A DNA stretch of 64,000 nucleotides from Ceriagrion tenellum (GCA_963169105.1 OY720639.1:119557117-119621116), one strand, 5' to 3'. Counted from the stretch's first letter, positions 23,681-35,228 are shown. A program made the numbers and translations. The notes: generated from the sequence alone by a model not told the origin.

Positions 23681-26600
23681 TTTTGGTTGTAGTTGCAACA
23701 ACCTGATGCTGGGAAACACATGAACAAAGGAGATAGGCCAAAAGGGAGAATTGAAGAGTGTAAAGGTTGAAACAAAAGAAACCGCAGTGCTCTCCTATTC
23801 AAATGGCTTTAAAAACAACAAAGGAGAACAGCTGATATCTCTGGGGCGGTTACGCAGTGAGCAGGCTAGCTGCCTGCTAGTCTTAAGCCTAAAATTTCTC
23901 ACAATATGCAGAGTAAAACTAGCAAACCAACAACGCCAAGACAGGTCTGAATCAAGAAACGTATTTCAATATCTAGCCGCGGTGGGGGGGGGGGGGAGGG
24001 GTTGCTACTGCGAGGAGGCTCCGTTGCCAGTTTTACTCTTCGCCACAAGGTTGCCAGCAGCCAGTGCCTATCACTCTCAACATAACATTCCAATATCTAG
24101 GACAAGTCGATTAATGTGTATGTCGTTACTGATATAAAGCCAAAAAAGAAGGAAAAAGAGGAAATTATATTATCTTTCTTATAGCCTTTTCTTAATCTTT
24201 TTTGTTTAAAAGATTAGGAATAATGCCACGCAGGCCGGATAGGACATTTAAGGAAGCCGGATCTGGCCCGCGGGCCGTAGTTTGCCCATCACTGGCCTAA
24301 ATCATTTAATCAGATCCCAATCAGGTGCCTAAGGAACAACTGGGTACAACAGCGATCACTTAGAAAGTCGATTTTTAAAAAATAACTCGTAAAAACCTCG
24401 TGCAGCCTTCCCGTCGAGAGTATATTATTGGTTAAGTAAGATATCGCAACAAGAGACGCAATAAAATACAAATGAGACATTAAGGCGATCTATCCGTTAT
24501 GGATCACACTCACCAAAATCGTGAATTGACCATTTTTGTCCGGCGTGAGGTTAGCAAGGTAATGATTCTATGAGGAAAGTACAAAAATGAAAATTTCTTA
24601 CCTAGAGGGAATTTACGGACTCACGAAAGAGGATGGTATAGGATGACTTTGGTCCAGCAACCGAACACGTGATGGCATTATCAAAAAGACTCATAGACGA
24701 TTTCGAGTGTCACTTCCAGTTTCTGAGTCATCTTTGCCTTCAGTGCCGCCCCGTTACCGCAATATCATCGCAAAACTTTAGATGCTGTGCCCTTCTGGCC
24801 AGTAATATCGCCGAGTAATTATTTATACTTGCCTGAAAAACTATAAGAAGGTGATTAGCCCTTGAAAAAAAATGTATCACATCTTATAAAAAAACATCTT
24901 ATATCGAGAAAATAATTGAAAAAATGCAATACGAGGAATTTGCACAGTATACCGACGTTTTTACTTTAATGAGGCGTTTTCATCGTTAAACTTTCTGCAT
25001 CTATGGATGGAACGGACTAAAGATAAGTAATATAAAGTGAAATATTATGCAGTACCTTTTGAAAATTAAGAATTGATGTCCTAATAACACAATGAAATAT
25101 ACCTTTACTCGTTGGGGAGGAGGTATCGAAGATGCGTCCTAGACACCTTAAAATTTACCTTGGCTGCTCAGATACAACCATCCAGAAATATGAATATCCT
25201 TTATCACACGGGTTCATTCCACGAAGTCCCTGTGCCTTTGCCCATTCTTGCAAATTAGATATGTCCAAAAAATAAATGACTTGAAGATTTTCAGAAACAA
25301 GATAAATCACCCTTAACAATGTTAATCATCAAATTTTCAGTATCAGTATTAAAATATAAACTGAGGAAAATTTACATGCATTAATCTTATCCAATATTTA
25401 TTATCTTTCCCTTTCATATACGATATCCCCTTGATAGTTAGTTACAATAAAACATTATTCCTCTAATAACACATATGCATTAGGCTTCTTCTCTAATGTC
25501 GACTTGATGGGTAATTCTCCTGGTATTGGCCCGATTCAAATCCTCTAAGCCTATCGTCGAGATACGACGGTAGAACGGTGGGCAATGCTCTCCTGACGAA
25601 TGGGAAACGTCTCCTGGCAGAATTCCTCCGTTCAATGCCTCCTGCTCGAATTCCTTTACTGCCCCCAGTACCCGATTTTCATAGCTAAAATTCTGTTTAC
25701 ATAAGTGTTGTTTTTGTTAAATCTCCTTATTTTTTCTTGCCGAATTAGTATGCCTCGTTCCAATCCAAGATTATCGTGTATTTGGCGTATACAAAGTTTT
25801 CACTGACATTTCCTGTTTTCTTTGGTTTCATCCCCCGATATCTGTTTGCGTTCTATAACAACTCAAAAATAGTAAATTCATATCACGTGGTCTAATCTCT
25901 TGCTGTCGTCGAAATACATGGTGTCCGATGTCAAAATAAGACCTAAGTTACGTACATATGTTACGATACGTTCCGCGCCATTTTATTAGTCCGACCTACT
26001 TTTCGAAACATATATGCAATTATCACGGCCCATAGTATTACTTTTGCAAAATTATATATCTCTAAACAAATCATTTCATGTTTTAGAATATATATCGTCG
26101 TAAAAATGAACATAGGCAAATAGATAATAGAATATATGTTTTTGTTGATGACGATGTCGGTGACATAGAACAGAGCGAATATGTACAAAGAGGGCACCTA
26201 CATTTCATTTTGTTAATGAAATAAAATAAAAATTTGAAACAGAAAACTTTAAAGAGACGATCAAGGCAATTGTCACCATAATGACTAGTGCTGCACGTTT
26301 GAGTAGTTGTTAGCCTTTTTCAACGGTAAATTTAATTAGCACATAGGGTTAAAAATGAGTTTCTCAAGGGCGCAGAGCAATATGGGTCCGATCATAAATT
26401 TATTGAGTCGAACAGAAATTGACGTAGATATAATAAATTATTGGAATGCGTTGAATAGTTAAATAATAAAATAAAATTTTTATCAGTAGTTCTAATATAA
26501 TACAATGCCTACGCTTTAAGATAGAAAGAGTTGGTGAAATCAATAAATGTATTTTCAAGTATGGGTTACATTACATTTATATCAATTCATGAGTTACAGT

Positions 26601-26773
26601 TGTAATAAGGAAATTCTTTTTTCTGAGCGTACATTGCTTTAATTGTTAAAATTCAAAATCAAAACGAATAGTTAATAAAATATTATTTTCAGGAAAATTG
26701 TAATTAAAAAAACAGGGTACAGGAGGCATAAGGACCTTAATAATTTTTCTGGTCCACCCCGGTTTACGGACCC

Positions 26774-26815
26774 TTATCGGGATTATGTTGTGCGGTTCAA
26801 ACACAATCCCGATAA
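26774..26815. promoter_or_regulatory. Short perfect hairpin 75 bp before the exon 3 acceptor (unit A)
   Basis: TTATCGGGATT (26774-26784) is exactly reverse-complemented by AATCCCGATAA (26805-26815), with a 20-base spacer. The arms are unchanged in unit B (56696-56737) although the spacer differs. It could be a repeat remnant or a structure near the 3' splice site. Confidence 0.5.
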
Positions 26816-26889
26816 TAATGAATTCTTCGCATTGAATTCGCTTGAATACGTCGATGAGACACTATTTCTTTCTTTTCTTTGAATTTCAG

Positions 26890-28967
26890 ACGTGGAGAAA
26901 ACTCTCCGGATGCACTCGCGGCGAGACTGGGAGAGGGACGACGGTCCTATGAAGACAAAGTCGCCCGTGACATTCGTCGTCGTGAGGGACGGAAGTCACA
27001 GCTGTTCGACGAGGAAACGTTGCCGGGCCCTGGTGAGGTCGATGAGGAAGAGCAAGAGGAAAGACTGCGACCTGCGCGAGAATTTCTACGTCGGCGGGGA
27101 CGGGAACGTTTACGAGGGCCGAGGATGGCATGTGTCGCCCTACTGGAACCTGAACGGACTGAGAAGTAAGGCGGTGACGGTGCAATTCCTCGGCTCTCAC
27201 AGGGTCCCCACTCCTGATACTCTACAAGCTTATGAATCATTTATCAAATACGCTCTTTTGACGGGAAAGCTGTCGCAGGACTACAAAGTGATCTCAATGG
27301 GGCGACTCCTTAATAACAGCGAGTTTTCTAGCGACATATTTCACGAGGCGTTGAGTGGCTGGGAAAGATTTACGTCAGACAGCCAAGTGTCGCGTCTTTG
27401 GGAATATACGAAACCTCAGCGTCTTAAAATGGTTTTCAAGGAGGAGTGGAAGGGATTGTCTCCAAACAAGAATCTTCTTCCGCTACCTCTAAGCGTTCGT
27501 TACGTAATGATTAGCGACAGCGGTGAAGGTTGCTTGGGTCGAGTCGAATGCATGGCCAGAATTAAAAAAGATCAAAATGACAGCATCGGAACTTACGGCG
27601 AAGTTTTACACAACTTTTATGTATCGGACGATGGCGATGTTTTCGAAGGTCGTTGGTGGGATTTTCTGCCTCAGTGGTATTTACCGCGCATTGATAACAG
27701 TTACGTAAGTATCCAATTCTATGGGAATTTCACTCGGAATATCCCTTCCGAGAAAGCCATTAATTCCCTCAAGCTTTTGGTGGCCAATGGTGTTACACTG
27801 GGTAGAGTAGCTCCCGGGTTTAAAGTGGTCTCCACGCGTCACTTATACGAGGAGGAGGGTGCTCTAAGCGATGCCTTGCGGAAGTATGCTGAGGGATGGG
27901 TCACATGGTCCGAGGATATGGCTATGACAGGCCATTCTGACTTGGGCTCAAGATTCCTGTCGCTTCTTCAACGCAAAGATTGGGACGGTGGTACTCCGAG
28001 TGGTAACAACTTGCGGGACTCCTCAGTCGTTATGGTGGACTATGGAGGTGTCAGGTGTTTCACTCGCCAAGAATGCATACCATTGATTAAAAAATCACCA
28101 TCCGATTATTACGATTACGATTATGTGAGTTACAACTATTACATCGGTGACGACGGAAACATATACGAGGGGCGGGGTCGTAAAGAGTCACGGTGGAACA
28201 AAGTTTTTGGTGTGCAAGAATTTTTGACCATAAAGTTTTTGGGAACATTCGTAGATGTGTGTCCTTCGACATTAGCTCTCCGGGCATTCCACGGCCTCCT
28301 CAAATACGCAGTGGAGTCAAAATTGATACCAGAATATTATCGCCTGTTCTCATTTAGTGAGACGTATCGGATCTCAACACCAGTGCTCGAAAACGGACTC
28401 GATGCGTACCTAAGCTCTTTGAAATCCTGGGATAGCAACTTCACGCTTAAGGCATTGAGAAGCCAGCTGGAAACATACCCGTTGTATCCGTATGATAACC
28501 GCTTGGGGAGAATAACTAAAAATTTCACCCATGCCATCGATTATGTTGTCATCGGAGAGACTCCGTGTGAATGTGGTCGAACAAGTGATTGTTATCGCAG
28601 CTGGAAGTATTTTTGTCGTGCGTCGTCATTGTACGCGAACTTTTACATCGGGGACGACGGTTGGGCGAACGAATTTCTAGGGTGGGATTCTCCATCTCAG
28701 CGGATAAGGAAAGATGTGGAGATCGATTTCATATCTGTTATATTTTTCGGAAGTTTTAATGAAAGTTTGCCTTCTCGGGAAGCAATGATAGGTTTCCATC
28801 ACCTCATGAAAAACGGACTCTCGTCGGGAAAACTGGCGGACGATTACAAAATCGTAACATTTCGTGAGCTCTCGGAGGGATCCTCGACGAACGACCCTGG
28901 TGTAAAATTATGGGAAAACGTCAAAACTTGGGATAGATGGTCAGAAATCGAGACTCTTCCATTGTAG
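26890..28967 (+). CDS. Four-domain, non-catalytic PGRP-like protein, unit A: exon 3
   Basis: Exon 3 starts after TTTGAATTTCAG and runs to TAG, completing a 771-residue secreted protein. It encodes four PGRP/amidase-type domains at about residues 89-240, 263-420, 441-595 and 602-763. Each has the PGRP landmarks: a start like SRRDW/KEEW/RKDW (lost in domain 4), a C-x5-C disulfide pair (C118/C124, C294/C300, C469/C475; domain 4 has extra Cys), and a strand such as FYVGGDGNVYEGRGW, FYVSDDGDVFEGRWW, YYIGDDGNIYEGRGR or FYIGDDGWANEFLGW. A GKLSQDYKV-type helix and strand and a final W..W follow. The HHT motif is replaced (VVVRDGSHSC in domain 1) and the later zinc ligands are absent, so no amidase activity is expected. 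Binding of peptidoglycan, a decoy role or another ligand is inference. Confidence 0.85.
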
Positions 28968-29804
28968 AGAGAACATTTTAATCAATAGTAGGTCATGATA
29001 AGAAGGATGAGCATCACTTCCAAATTTACGATTCAAAAATTCACTGTTTTCCCCTCGGGAGAGCTAATATTTAGTGGGCGTTTTCTAGTATGGTTCCGTC
29101 TTGTAGGAATTAAAGGGGCAATGGTTGGGAAAGGGGTTGGATTTCTTAAATATATTCTCACCTCTAATAATAATTGTCACTCCACTATTTTTTACCTTAC
29201 TAAGTAATACATTTTTCAGTGACATTAAATTACGAAAATTATTTCATTGAAATTTCTAACAAAATATATAAAATAAAAAAATATGGAAGGTAAAATTGCA
29301 AGAGAAAAGTATTCGACCATACGAATGTGCTCTTTGTTCACGATTTCAATAAAATAGACGAAGAGACATAATACAAGGAGTTTGAAGCTGAAATATTTAC
29401 AGAAGTCAAAATATCGTGAGACACACTATGGTTAACGAGTCTGGTAATTTTTAATTGAAGTCATGCATGAAAAAAATCGTGAATGAAGGATGCGATTATC
29501 TTATAAGAGATAAAAGCGGAGATAAATTCTGCTAACCGATCTTTATGTCGATGGTTATCGAAACGCATTATACTCAATTATTGAATAATCAAGTTCTATA
29601 ATAAACGGCCGGTTAGTAAAAGAAAAATCTTATCCTTCTAAGGGTGATTATCGTCCACGCTTGTCCAAAACGAGAGTGGTTATTCATCTGTCCCATGGCA
29701 GGTTATGGACATTTCTTTTATGACAATAATAGAGAGAAAAACGCAGAAGAAATTTTCAAAATTGTAGACCGCAAAAATATTTTATACCGTACAAAAACAT
29801 CTAG
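28968..29804. other. 3' flank of the unit A gene, no gene recognised
   Basis: This stretch aligns with 58875 to about 59590 in unit B with frequent substitutions (for example GCTAACCGATCTTTAT and GATGGTTAT are shared). It contains short chance open frames only. Confidence 0.55.
29272..29277 (+). terminator. Candidate polyadenylation signal AATAAA (unit A)
   Basis: This is a clear AATAAA about 305 bases after the stop codon, in an AT-rich stretch. No transcript evidence is available. Confidence 0.4.
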
Positions 29805-30640
29805 AATTTCTGATGCTACTAGTTGGAACCACCACCTCGAATTAAGAGAACCTAACTGCTATTATCGACTATCTCGAAAATTCAAAAATGCCTATGTAGC
29901 GAGGGACTAACTTACATCTAAACTATTATCTTTAGCTTTATGTGAAACGATGCTTCATAATTCATGCTAAGACAAAAATTATCATTACACAATCAAAGTG
30001 TCCTTCCAAATAATGTCTGTACAATGAGCAGTCTTGCGTTATCAACACATGGTGTTATTGGTCAGTCATATCTTGCACCTATATTACGCTATTATTGAGG
30101 TTGATCAATCTATTGAATTCGCTCAGAAGAATTTCGTTGCTACTAGTCGAACCCATGACCATGAATTTAATGACTTTTAATATCGAAAAAAAATTGTGGA
30201 CCTAAGTTCACTTTAGTTGATCTGTCATTTTCGGATGAAATTCCTACGTGTGCACTAAAGTAACTTATAGTTTACTTGTGAATTATTTGTACAGTTTCGT
30301 CTTTATCTTAGCATTGGAGGTGTGCTACGTGGATTTAGTAATTGAAGAAAACACCTTCCGTTAAAACTTTTTTTATTTAGCGTGATACCTTGATATTTGT
30401 ACCATCATATGAACTTTAAACGTATTATTTCGCATTTTGGAGAAAATATGTACGTATGCAATCGAGTAATTCATAAATATATGTTTATATATAAGGCCAC
30501 GTATATAATAAGCATTAAATTGTCGATAACTAATAATGTGGCATAATTTTCAATTTCATCGATAGGTTTATGTTACTCGTAAAAACACGCATGCAAGTTT
30601 TCGCACAAGTGGAAACCACCCAACCTGTATGTATCGAGAG
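29805..30640 (+). repeat. Left arm of a large inverted repeat in the unit A 3' flank
   Basis: This stretch matches the reverse complement of 32540-33430 at perhaps 70-80% identity. Shared blocks include CTACTAGTTGGAACCACC, GTTGATCAATCT...CGCTCAGAA, ACTAGTCGAACCCA, TTGAAGAAAACACCTT and GATACCTTGATATTTG. The arms enclose about 1.9 kb. Confidence 0.85.
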
Positions 30641-31674
30641 ATGAACATGCAAACACCCACAAACTTTATTTAAAAAATACGCTACAAGAACCTGAAGAAA
30701 GCTGACTTACGTAGCAGTTAGTCTACATCAATCAATGCGTCACTGTACCTGTCATATAAGTGATAGCACACCATATGTCTACCTAATTTTTAGCGGCATT
30801 TCTTATTATTAATCTTGAAAAGTTGTGAGATCTTCAAAAACGCATGATGTGGATATTGTCTTAGGGAAAGACATCAGATATAGCGTACGTCTTGTAATCC
30901 GCCTTTATAGTGCGCCATTTCCTCCTGTTTCTTTATTTTCTGCCTAAATGGAACAAACAGGAGAGGGCCATAAAATAAAAGTTCTCACCTTTGTGATTGC
31001 GCTGCCGAAAAATAAAGAACACCTACTCATAGAAATCATTAGATTGAATTACTATGGTGTCTTTTCTTGAACTAAAAGTCCGACCAACTTGACATTTAAA
31101 GAAAACAATCTCTGCTGGATCCAGATTCGTATCACAGATTCAACACAGCAAACTCACATCATTTTAAATGAAATAAACCTTAGAAAAATGTATAACATAA
31201 GCGACGCCCACCAAAAAGAAATTTTCATGATCCTAACATCCCAGAATTTTAATGGCATTCATTTATTTTTTCTAGAAAAGACCCTAATGACCTTTTAATA
31301 GGTATAATTGGAGGAATCAGGACATGAAGAGAGCGAATAACAGGGCTTTTGTTAGTAATGCTTAGGCGGAATGTTGAGTGGATCAGAAATCAGTCTCGGG
31401 ATGTGAATGCTGACCAAATTCGCAGGATGAAGAGGGAGGTTCTTCCTGGGACTGACTGGAATTATTGGCCGGTCACTATCTTCCTTGAGACCAACGTGGC
31501 CGACATCTCTCCTTCTCTCCTGCTATGAGAGAGTGTTCTGTGAGATCTACTCCTCCGCTTCTTTCCACGGAGACATCTCTATAAGTTTTTCGTAAGTCTC
31601 TCCAATCGACATCCACAAGTAAACTGCTCTTGTCGCACACACTAAAGTTTCAGGCTTCACTTCGTGGAAGTTAA

Positions 31675-31975
31675 TAGTATCCATACTTAGGAAATACAAT
31701 TCCGAACTTTCCACAGAATTTTATTTGGTGTGGTACAACGCATTTCACCGACTTGCGGCATCATCAGGTATAACTTAAAGGTCGTCGTCTTAAGCTCTCT
31801 TATCGTCGAACCTGGATAATGGAAAAATTGTCACCTTAACTAGAGCGAGAGAAAGAGAATGGTCTCTGAACGGCAAATTAGGAATAATTGCATTCGGGTC
31901 ATTTGACTTTGGTTCCGTTGCCCTTGTCTTTTGACTGTGAGTTGAGGCGAAAAATGGAGGGGTGGAAAACAGCAA
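31675..31975 (+). repeat. Inner inverted repeat, left arm (unit A 3' flank)
   Basis: CTTAAAGGTCGTCGTCTTA through TATCGTCGAACCTGGATAAT and GGGTCATTTGACTTTGGTTC is repeated inverted at about 32130-32315, with close to 90% identity in this part. The outer part (31678-31740) matches the inverted complement of 32035-32095 more weakly. Confidence 0.85.
31728..31770 (-). ncRNA. Second hammerhead-like motif (degenerate)
   Basis: On the minus strand, CCTGATGATGCCGCAAGTCG is followed by GTGAAATGCG. This gives core CUGAUGA, one extra base (U), stem II GCCG/CGGU with loop CAAGU, and core GAAAU. It has the same layout, with one extra base after CUGANGA, as the motif at 3721-3770. Stem III is not convincing, so this is probably a decayed copy of a Penelope-type terminal repeat. 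Confidence 0.3.
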
Positions 31976-32034
31976 AATTACAACGAGTTTTAACGATCTC
32001 CGGCATCATCAGGTAGGGACCAAGTAGGTACCAC

Positions 32035-32315
32035 ACAAAATAAAATATGGTGGAAAAGTACGAAATTTTATTCTCTAAGTATGGATCCTCTTGTTGTTCC
32101 CTACCCACGTTGCTTTCTTTTCCCCTCCTCTCTTTTTCGCTTCAATTCAAAATTGAAGGAAATGGGCAACGGAACCAAAGTCAAATGACCCAAATGCAAA
32201 TATTCCTTATTTGCCATTCAGAGTCCATTCTCTTTCTCTCGTTCTAATTAAGGTGACAATTTATCCATTATCCAGGTTCGACGATAAGAGAGCGTAAGAC
32301 GACGACCTTTAAGAG
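32035..32315 (-). repeat. Inner inverted repeat, right arm (unit A 3' flank)
   Basis: This is the partner of 31675-31975. It is nested inside the larger inverted repeat and is absent from unit B, where the centre of the palindrome is missing. Confidence 0.85.
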
Positions 32316-32539
32316 AGGAAAAAGGCAAAGCAGCTAGAAATATTTACATTTTTTGCCCCGAACAAGGGTGTGAGATAATTATTATTTTGATGCAATATTC
32401 TCCTGTGTCTATATTGCTTTCTTCAAGGTGAAAAAGAAGATATTAAAAAATCAACTCATTTATCGATGTGGTCTCACTGTATCTTCTACGAAAGCCCGCT
32501 GTTTTCAAGGTGGTCGAAGCGAATTTTTTTAGGTGTAGG

Positions 32540-33430
32540 CAGATTTGTTTGAAACTTTTCATACGTGTTTTTACGACTAATGTGTATTTATCGATGAAAT
32601 TAAAAAATGTACTTTAGTATTGTTTCTCGAAGCTTTAAAACTACTTGAACACGTGGCCTTTTATATAAACACATACCTATACAGAAATCACTAGATTGAC
32701 TACGTCCAGATTATCTCCAAAATGCAAAATGAAACATTCACATTTTTTATAATGGCAGTAGGCAAATATCAAGGTATCCCATTAAGTAAAAAAGACATTT
32801 TTACGTAAGGTGTTTTCTTCAAGTTCAAAGTCCATGTCGTAGACCTAAGTCATAACAATGCTTAGATTAAGACGAAAATGTTGAAATATTACACCTTATA
32901 ATTTATTTTACTGCATGCATTGGGAATCACTCCGAATAAACAGATGGACTAAATTGCAATTTGCTTCACGAATTGTTTTCGATGTATAACGTTTTTGAAA
33001 TCGTGGTTCTGGGTTCGACTAGTAACTTCGAAAAATATTCTGAGCGATTTCTAGAGATTGATCGACCTCGATTTTGAAATTTACAGGAGGGAGTAGTGTA
33101 CTGGTGATGCACTTTCCATTTAAGTTGTAAAGTAAGAAACGTGAGTGGATTCTTAATTCTGGAGTGACCATTACTGACATGTATTGATCGCTCAAGGCTG
33201 TACATGGAACACATTTTTCCGGTAGGGCTCTTTGATCGTATAACAAAAATAACTTTTTTCTTAGCATGACTTATGAAGCATCATTTCATGTGTAGCTAAA
33301 GATATCAGTGAAGATGTAAGTTAATCCCTCGTTACCTGGCGTTCTTTAAATTGCCATGGCGGTCGATAAAGGAACTTGTAAACTCATAATTCGAGATGGT
33401 GGTTCCAACTAGTAGTATCAGAAATTCTTT
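32540..33430 (-). repeat. Right arm of the large inverted repeat in the unit A 3' flank
   Basis: This is the inverted partner of 29805-30640. The unit B 3' flank (about 62190-62740) contains a diverged homologue of this arm in the same orientation. Confidence 0.85.
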
Positions 33431-35045
33431 CGAGCGATTGATACAGATGCATCTCTCTGTTTGTAGCGTCATACATGTGCAAGGTGTTTCCATGATACCA
33501 GACCCTTTAATAACTAACTTCTTTCCCTACTAGCGTCAGTCATCGGTTCCACACTCTTTATATCCCAGAATCAATGATTGAGGAATTTAGTTTTAAGCGC
33601 CGGCGGGACACTGGTAATCGCACGGTTCGACGTATTCAATAAGTTATTATTAATGATTTACAGTTGCCGCTCCAGCAAATTTAATTCCTATTATTGGCCA
33701 CCGGTTGTAATATAAGATCAGAAAAGGTTTTAAACTCTGATTTTAAGCATAATTAGTATCACAAGAAGAGTGAAATAGTCCATGAGAAGGACCTCGGGGA
33801 AAAATTAGTTGCCGCAGGTGAACGCACGTTCTCACGTATCAAACGCTAGATCTTCGTAGTTGTGCTTTGTGTCAGTATCTCTTGTGCTCACAATTAATTC
33901 TCGTTCATAGTTATCTGAGAGTTTATTGCAATAGAATAAGAAACAAAATGAGGGTATTATAAATATTTCACGGAATGGAGTTATGACGCTCATTTCCTCA
34001 GTAATACGCAGTAGTTGGTGCGGTTGTTCTGCGCAAGCAATGTGTTCCATGACACCGTACCAAAAGAAAGAAGTATTCTCGGGATAAGATTGACGCCTGC
34101 ATGTGTTGTAGTATTAGTGTGAGGTCAGGAAATCATGATGTTTCAACAAAGTGTTTGAAACGTCGTTTAAGCTAAAAAAAATGGGTCTCAGTAGTTTTTA
34201 TTAGAAAAAAGTAATGAAAGTGTTAAGGAAAAGGAGTGCAAATCAACGAATCGTGGAAGTTCCATCTAAGCCATATTATCTATTCCGGTAGCTGTAGATT
34301 CTGTGATGAGAGTGAATGTATGTATTGCGTTGCGATTAACGTGTATTTAGCCACGGTGTGGTTTTCACACAAAGGATTGTTTCAATGGCCGTTATGTCAT
34401 CTGGGACACCATCTTTTTATCAAAGTATATTATTATAGCTATTTCTATATTGTTAATTTTTTACTTCTTTCACTTCAAAAAGACGAGGACCTGAATTTTA
34501 CTGAAAGCTATTTCTTATTTTGGGAGATGGATTGGTAGTTAAGTAGCTCGGATGGATTGTTAGTCCGTCCATTGCAGTCAAGATGTCTTCTGGTGTCTTG
34601 TACATTAATCAATCCATTATTTAAAATTGTTAAAGATTACAATTAGAAGGCAGTATTGTACTGTATCTCGTGTAAATATATAATATGTATAATTAAAATA
34701 CAATGTATCTGATATTTTTGTGTTCGAAATATATATTTGGAGCTATATTTTAGAATGATTACTTGTAAATATCTCTCTTTTTGTGCCTTCATTTCCTCGA
34801 AGATAAATCAAGGTTGACAGATAATGTACAGAAAATTTCTATGGTATTTTCTTAATTACTTGTCTTTTTAGCATTATTTGTATAGTGCCACATCATCCCT
34901 ATATTTGGTAGCCTTGTATAGAGCAGAGATATCCAGTGCGCATTTCACGTTATGCGAATCAAACTCGGGCGTAAATAACTGACTAAGAAAATAAAAAAGC
35001 GACGTAAATTTATGATTTTACACTTTCCCGGCGAATTAAATTAGT

Positions 35046-35228
35046 GTAAATTTCTCGGGCTCGCCACCGGGTAAGATTTTTATAGACAGCCGACGTTTCG
35101 GGATCCGACTCGTCACCCATTCTCAAGGCTAAGAATGACAATTAGCCTTGAGAATGGGTGACGAGTCGGATCCCGAAACGTCGGCTGTCTATAAAAATCT
35201 TACCCGGTGGCGAGCCCGAGAAATTTAC
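35046..35228. repeat. 183-bp foldback palindrome (unit B), perfect arms
   Basis: This is the same element as at 1117-1299. Here the arms appear perfectly complementary, including GGATCC in both. Confidence 0.9.

Larger units (their letters stand above)
21362..24294 (-). mobile_element. hAT (Charlie-like) DNA transposon in intron 2 (unit A)
   Basis: The left end is CAGAGATCGGCAAACTTTTT. Read inward, the right end is CAGTGATGGGCAAACTACGG followed by CCCGCGGGCC. Both are classical ends of hAT-Charlie elements (CAG.G.T.GGCAAACT). The flanking 8-bp duplications are not recognisable (TGAGTAAC against GCCTAAAT), so the insertion is old or the ends are altered. The element encloses a broken transposase on the minus strand and a 5' region with an internal duplication and a poly-G run (13 G here, 12 in unit B). 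Confidence 0.85.
19776..26889 (+). other. Intron 2 of the unit A gene
   Basis: This 7.1-kb intron runs GTAAGT to TTTCAG with a long pyrimidine tract before exon 3. It contains a LINE tail, a CT-rich tract (20961-21007), a hAT element and, near the 3' end, a hairpin. Between 24295 and 26770 I see only AT-rich DNA without a gene. Confidence 0.7.
1..33929. repeat. Tandem duplication unit A (about 33.9 kb)
   Basis: Position 1 aligns with position 33930, and the two sequences then run in parallel. The offset is 33929 at the start, 29660 around exon 1 and 29907 at the end of exon 3. The large offset change is mostly a 4-kb transposon present only in this unit. Identity with unit B looks close to complete over long blocks (14.7-19.7 kb, 20.8-25.9 kb), lower in others (11.3-13.6 kb, exon 3), and falls sharply after the stop codon at 28967. 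The unit holds one complete PGRP-like gene. Whether the true unit edge lies before base 1 cannot be seen. Confidence 0.95.

Noticed and set aside
26879..27240. Several Arg/Glu-rich frames overlapping the start of exon 3 on both strands
   Set aside because: They are shadows caused by the GC-rich start of exon 3. The main frame has the PGRP signatures and matches the splice phase.
33931..34538. The repeat as a pure assembly artefact (collapsed haplotypes placed in tandem)
   Set aside because: It cannot be excluded without reads. However, the strongly diverged 3' flanks and the still different unit C argue for a real tandem array.
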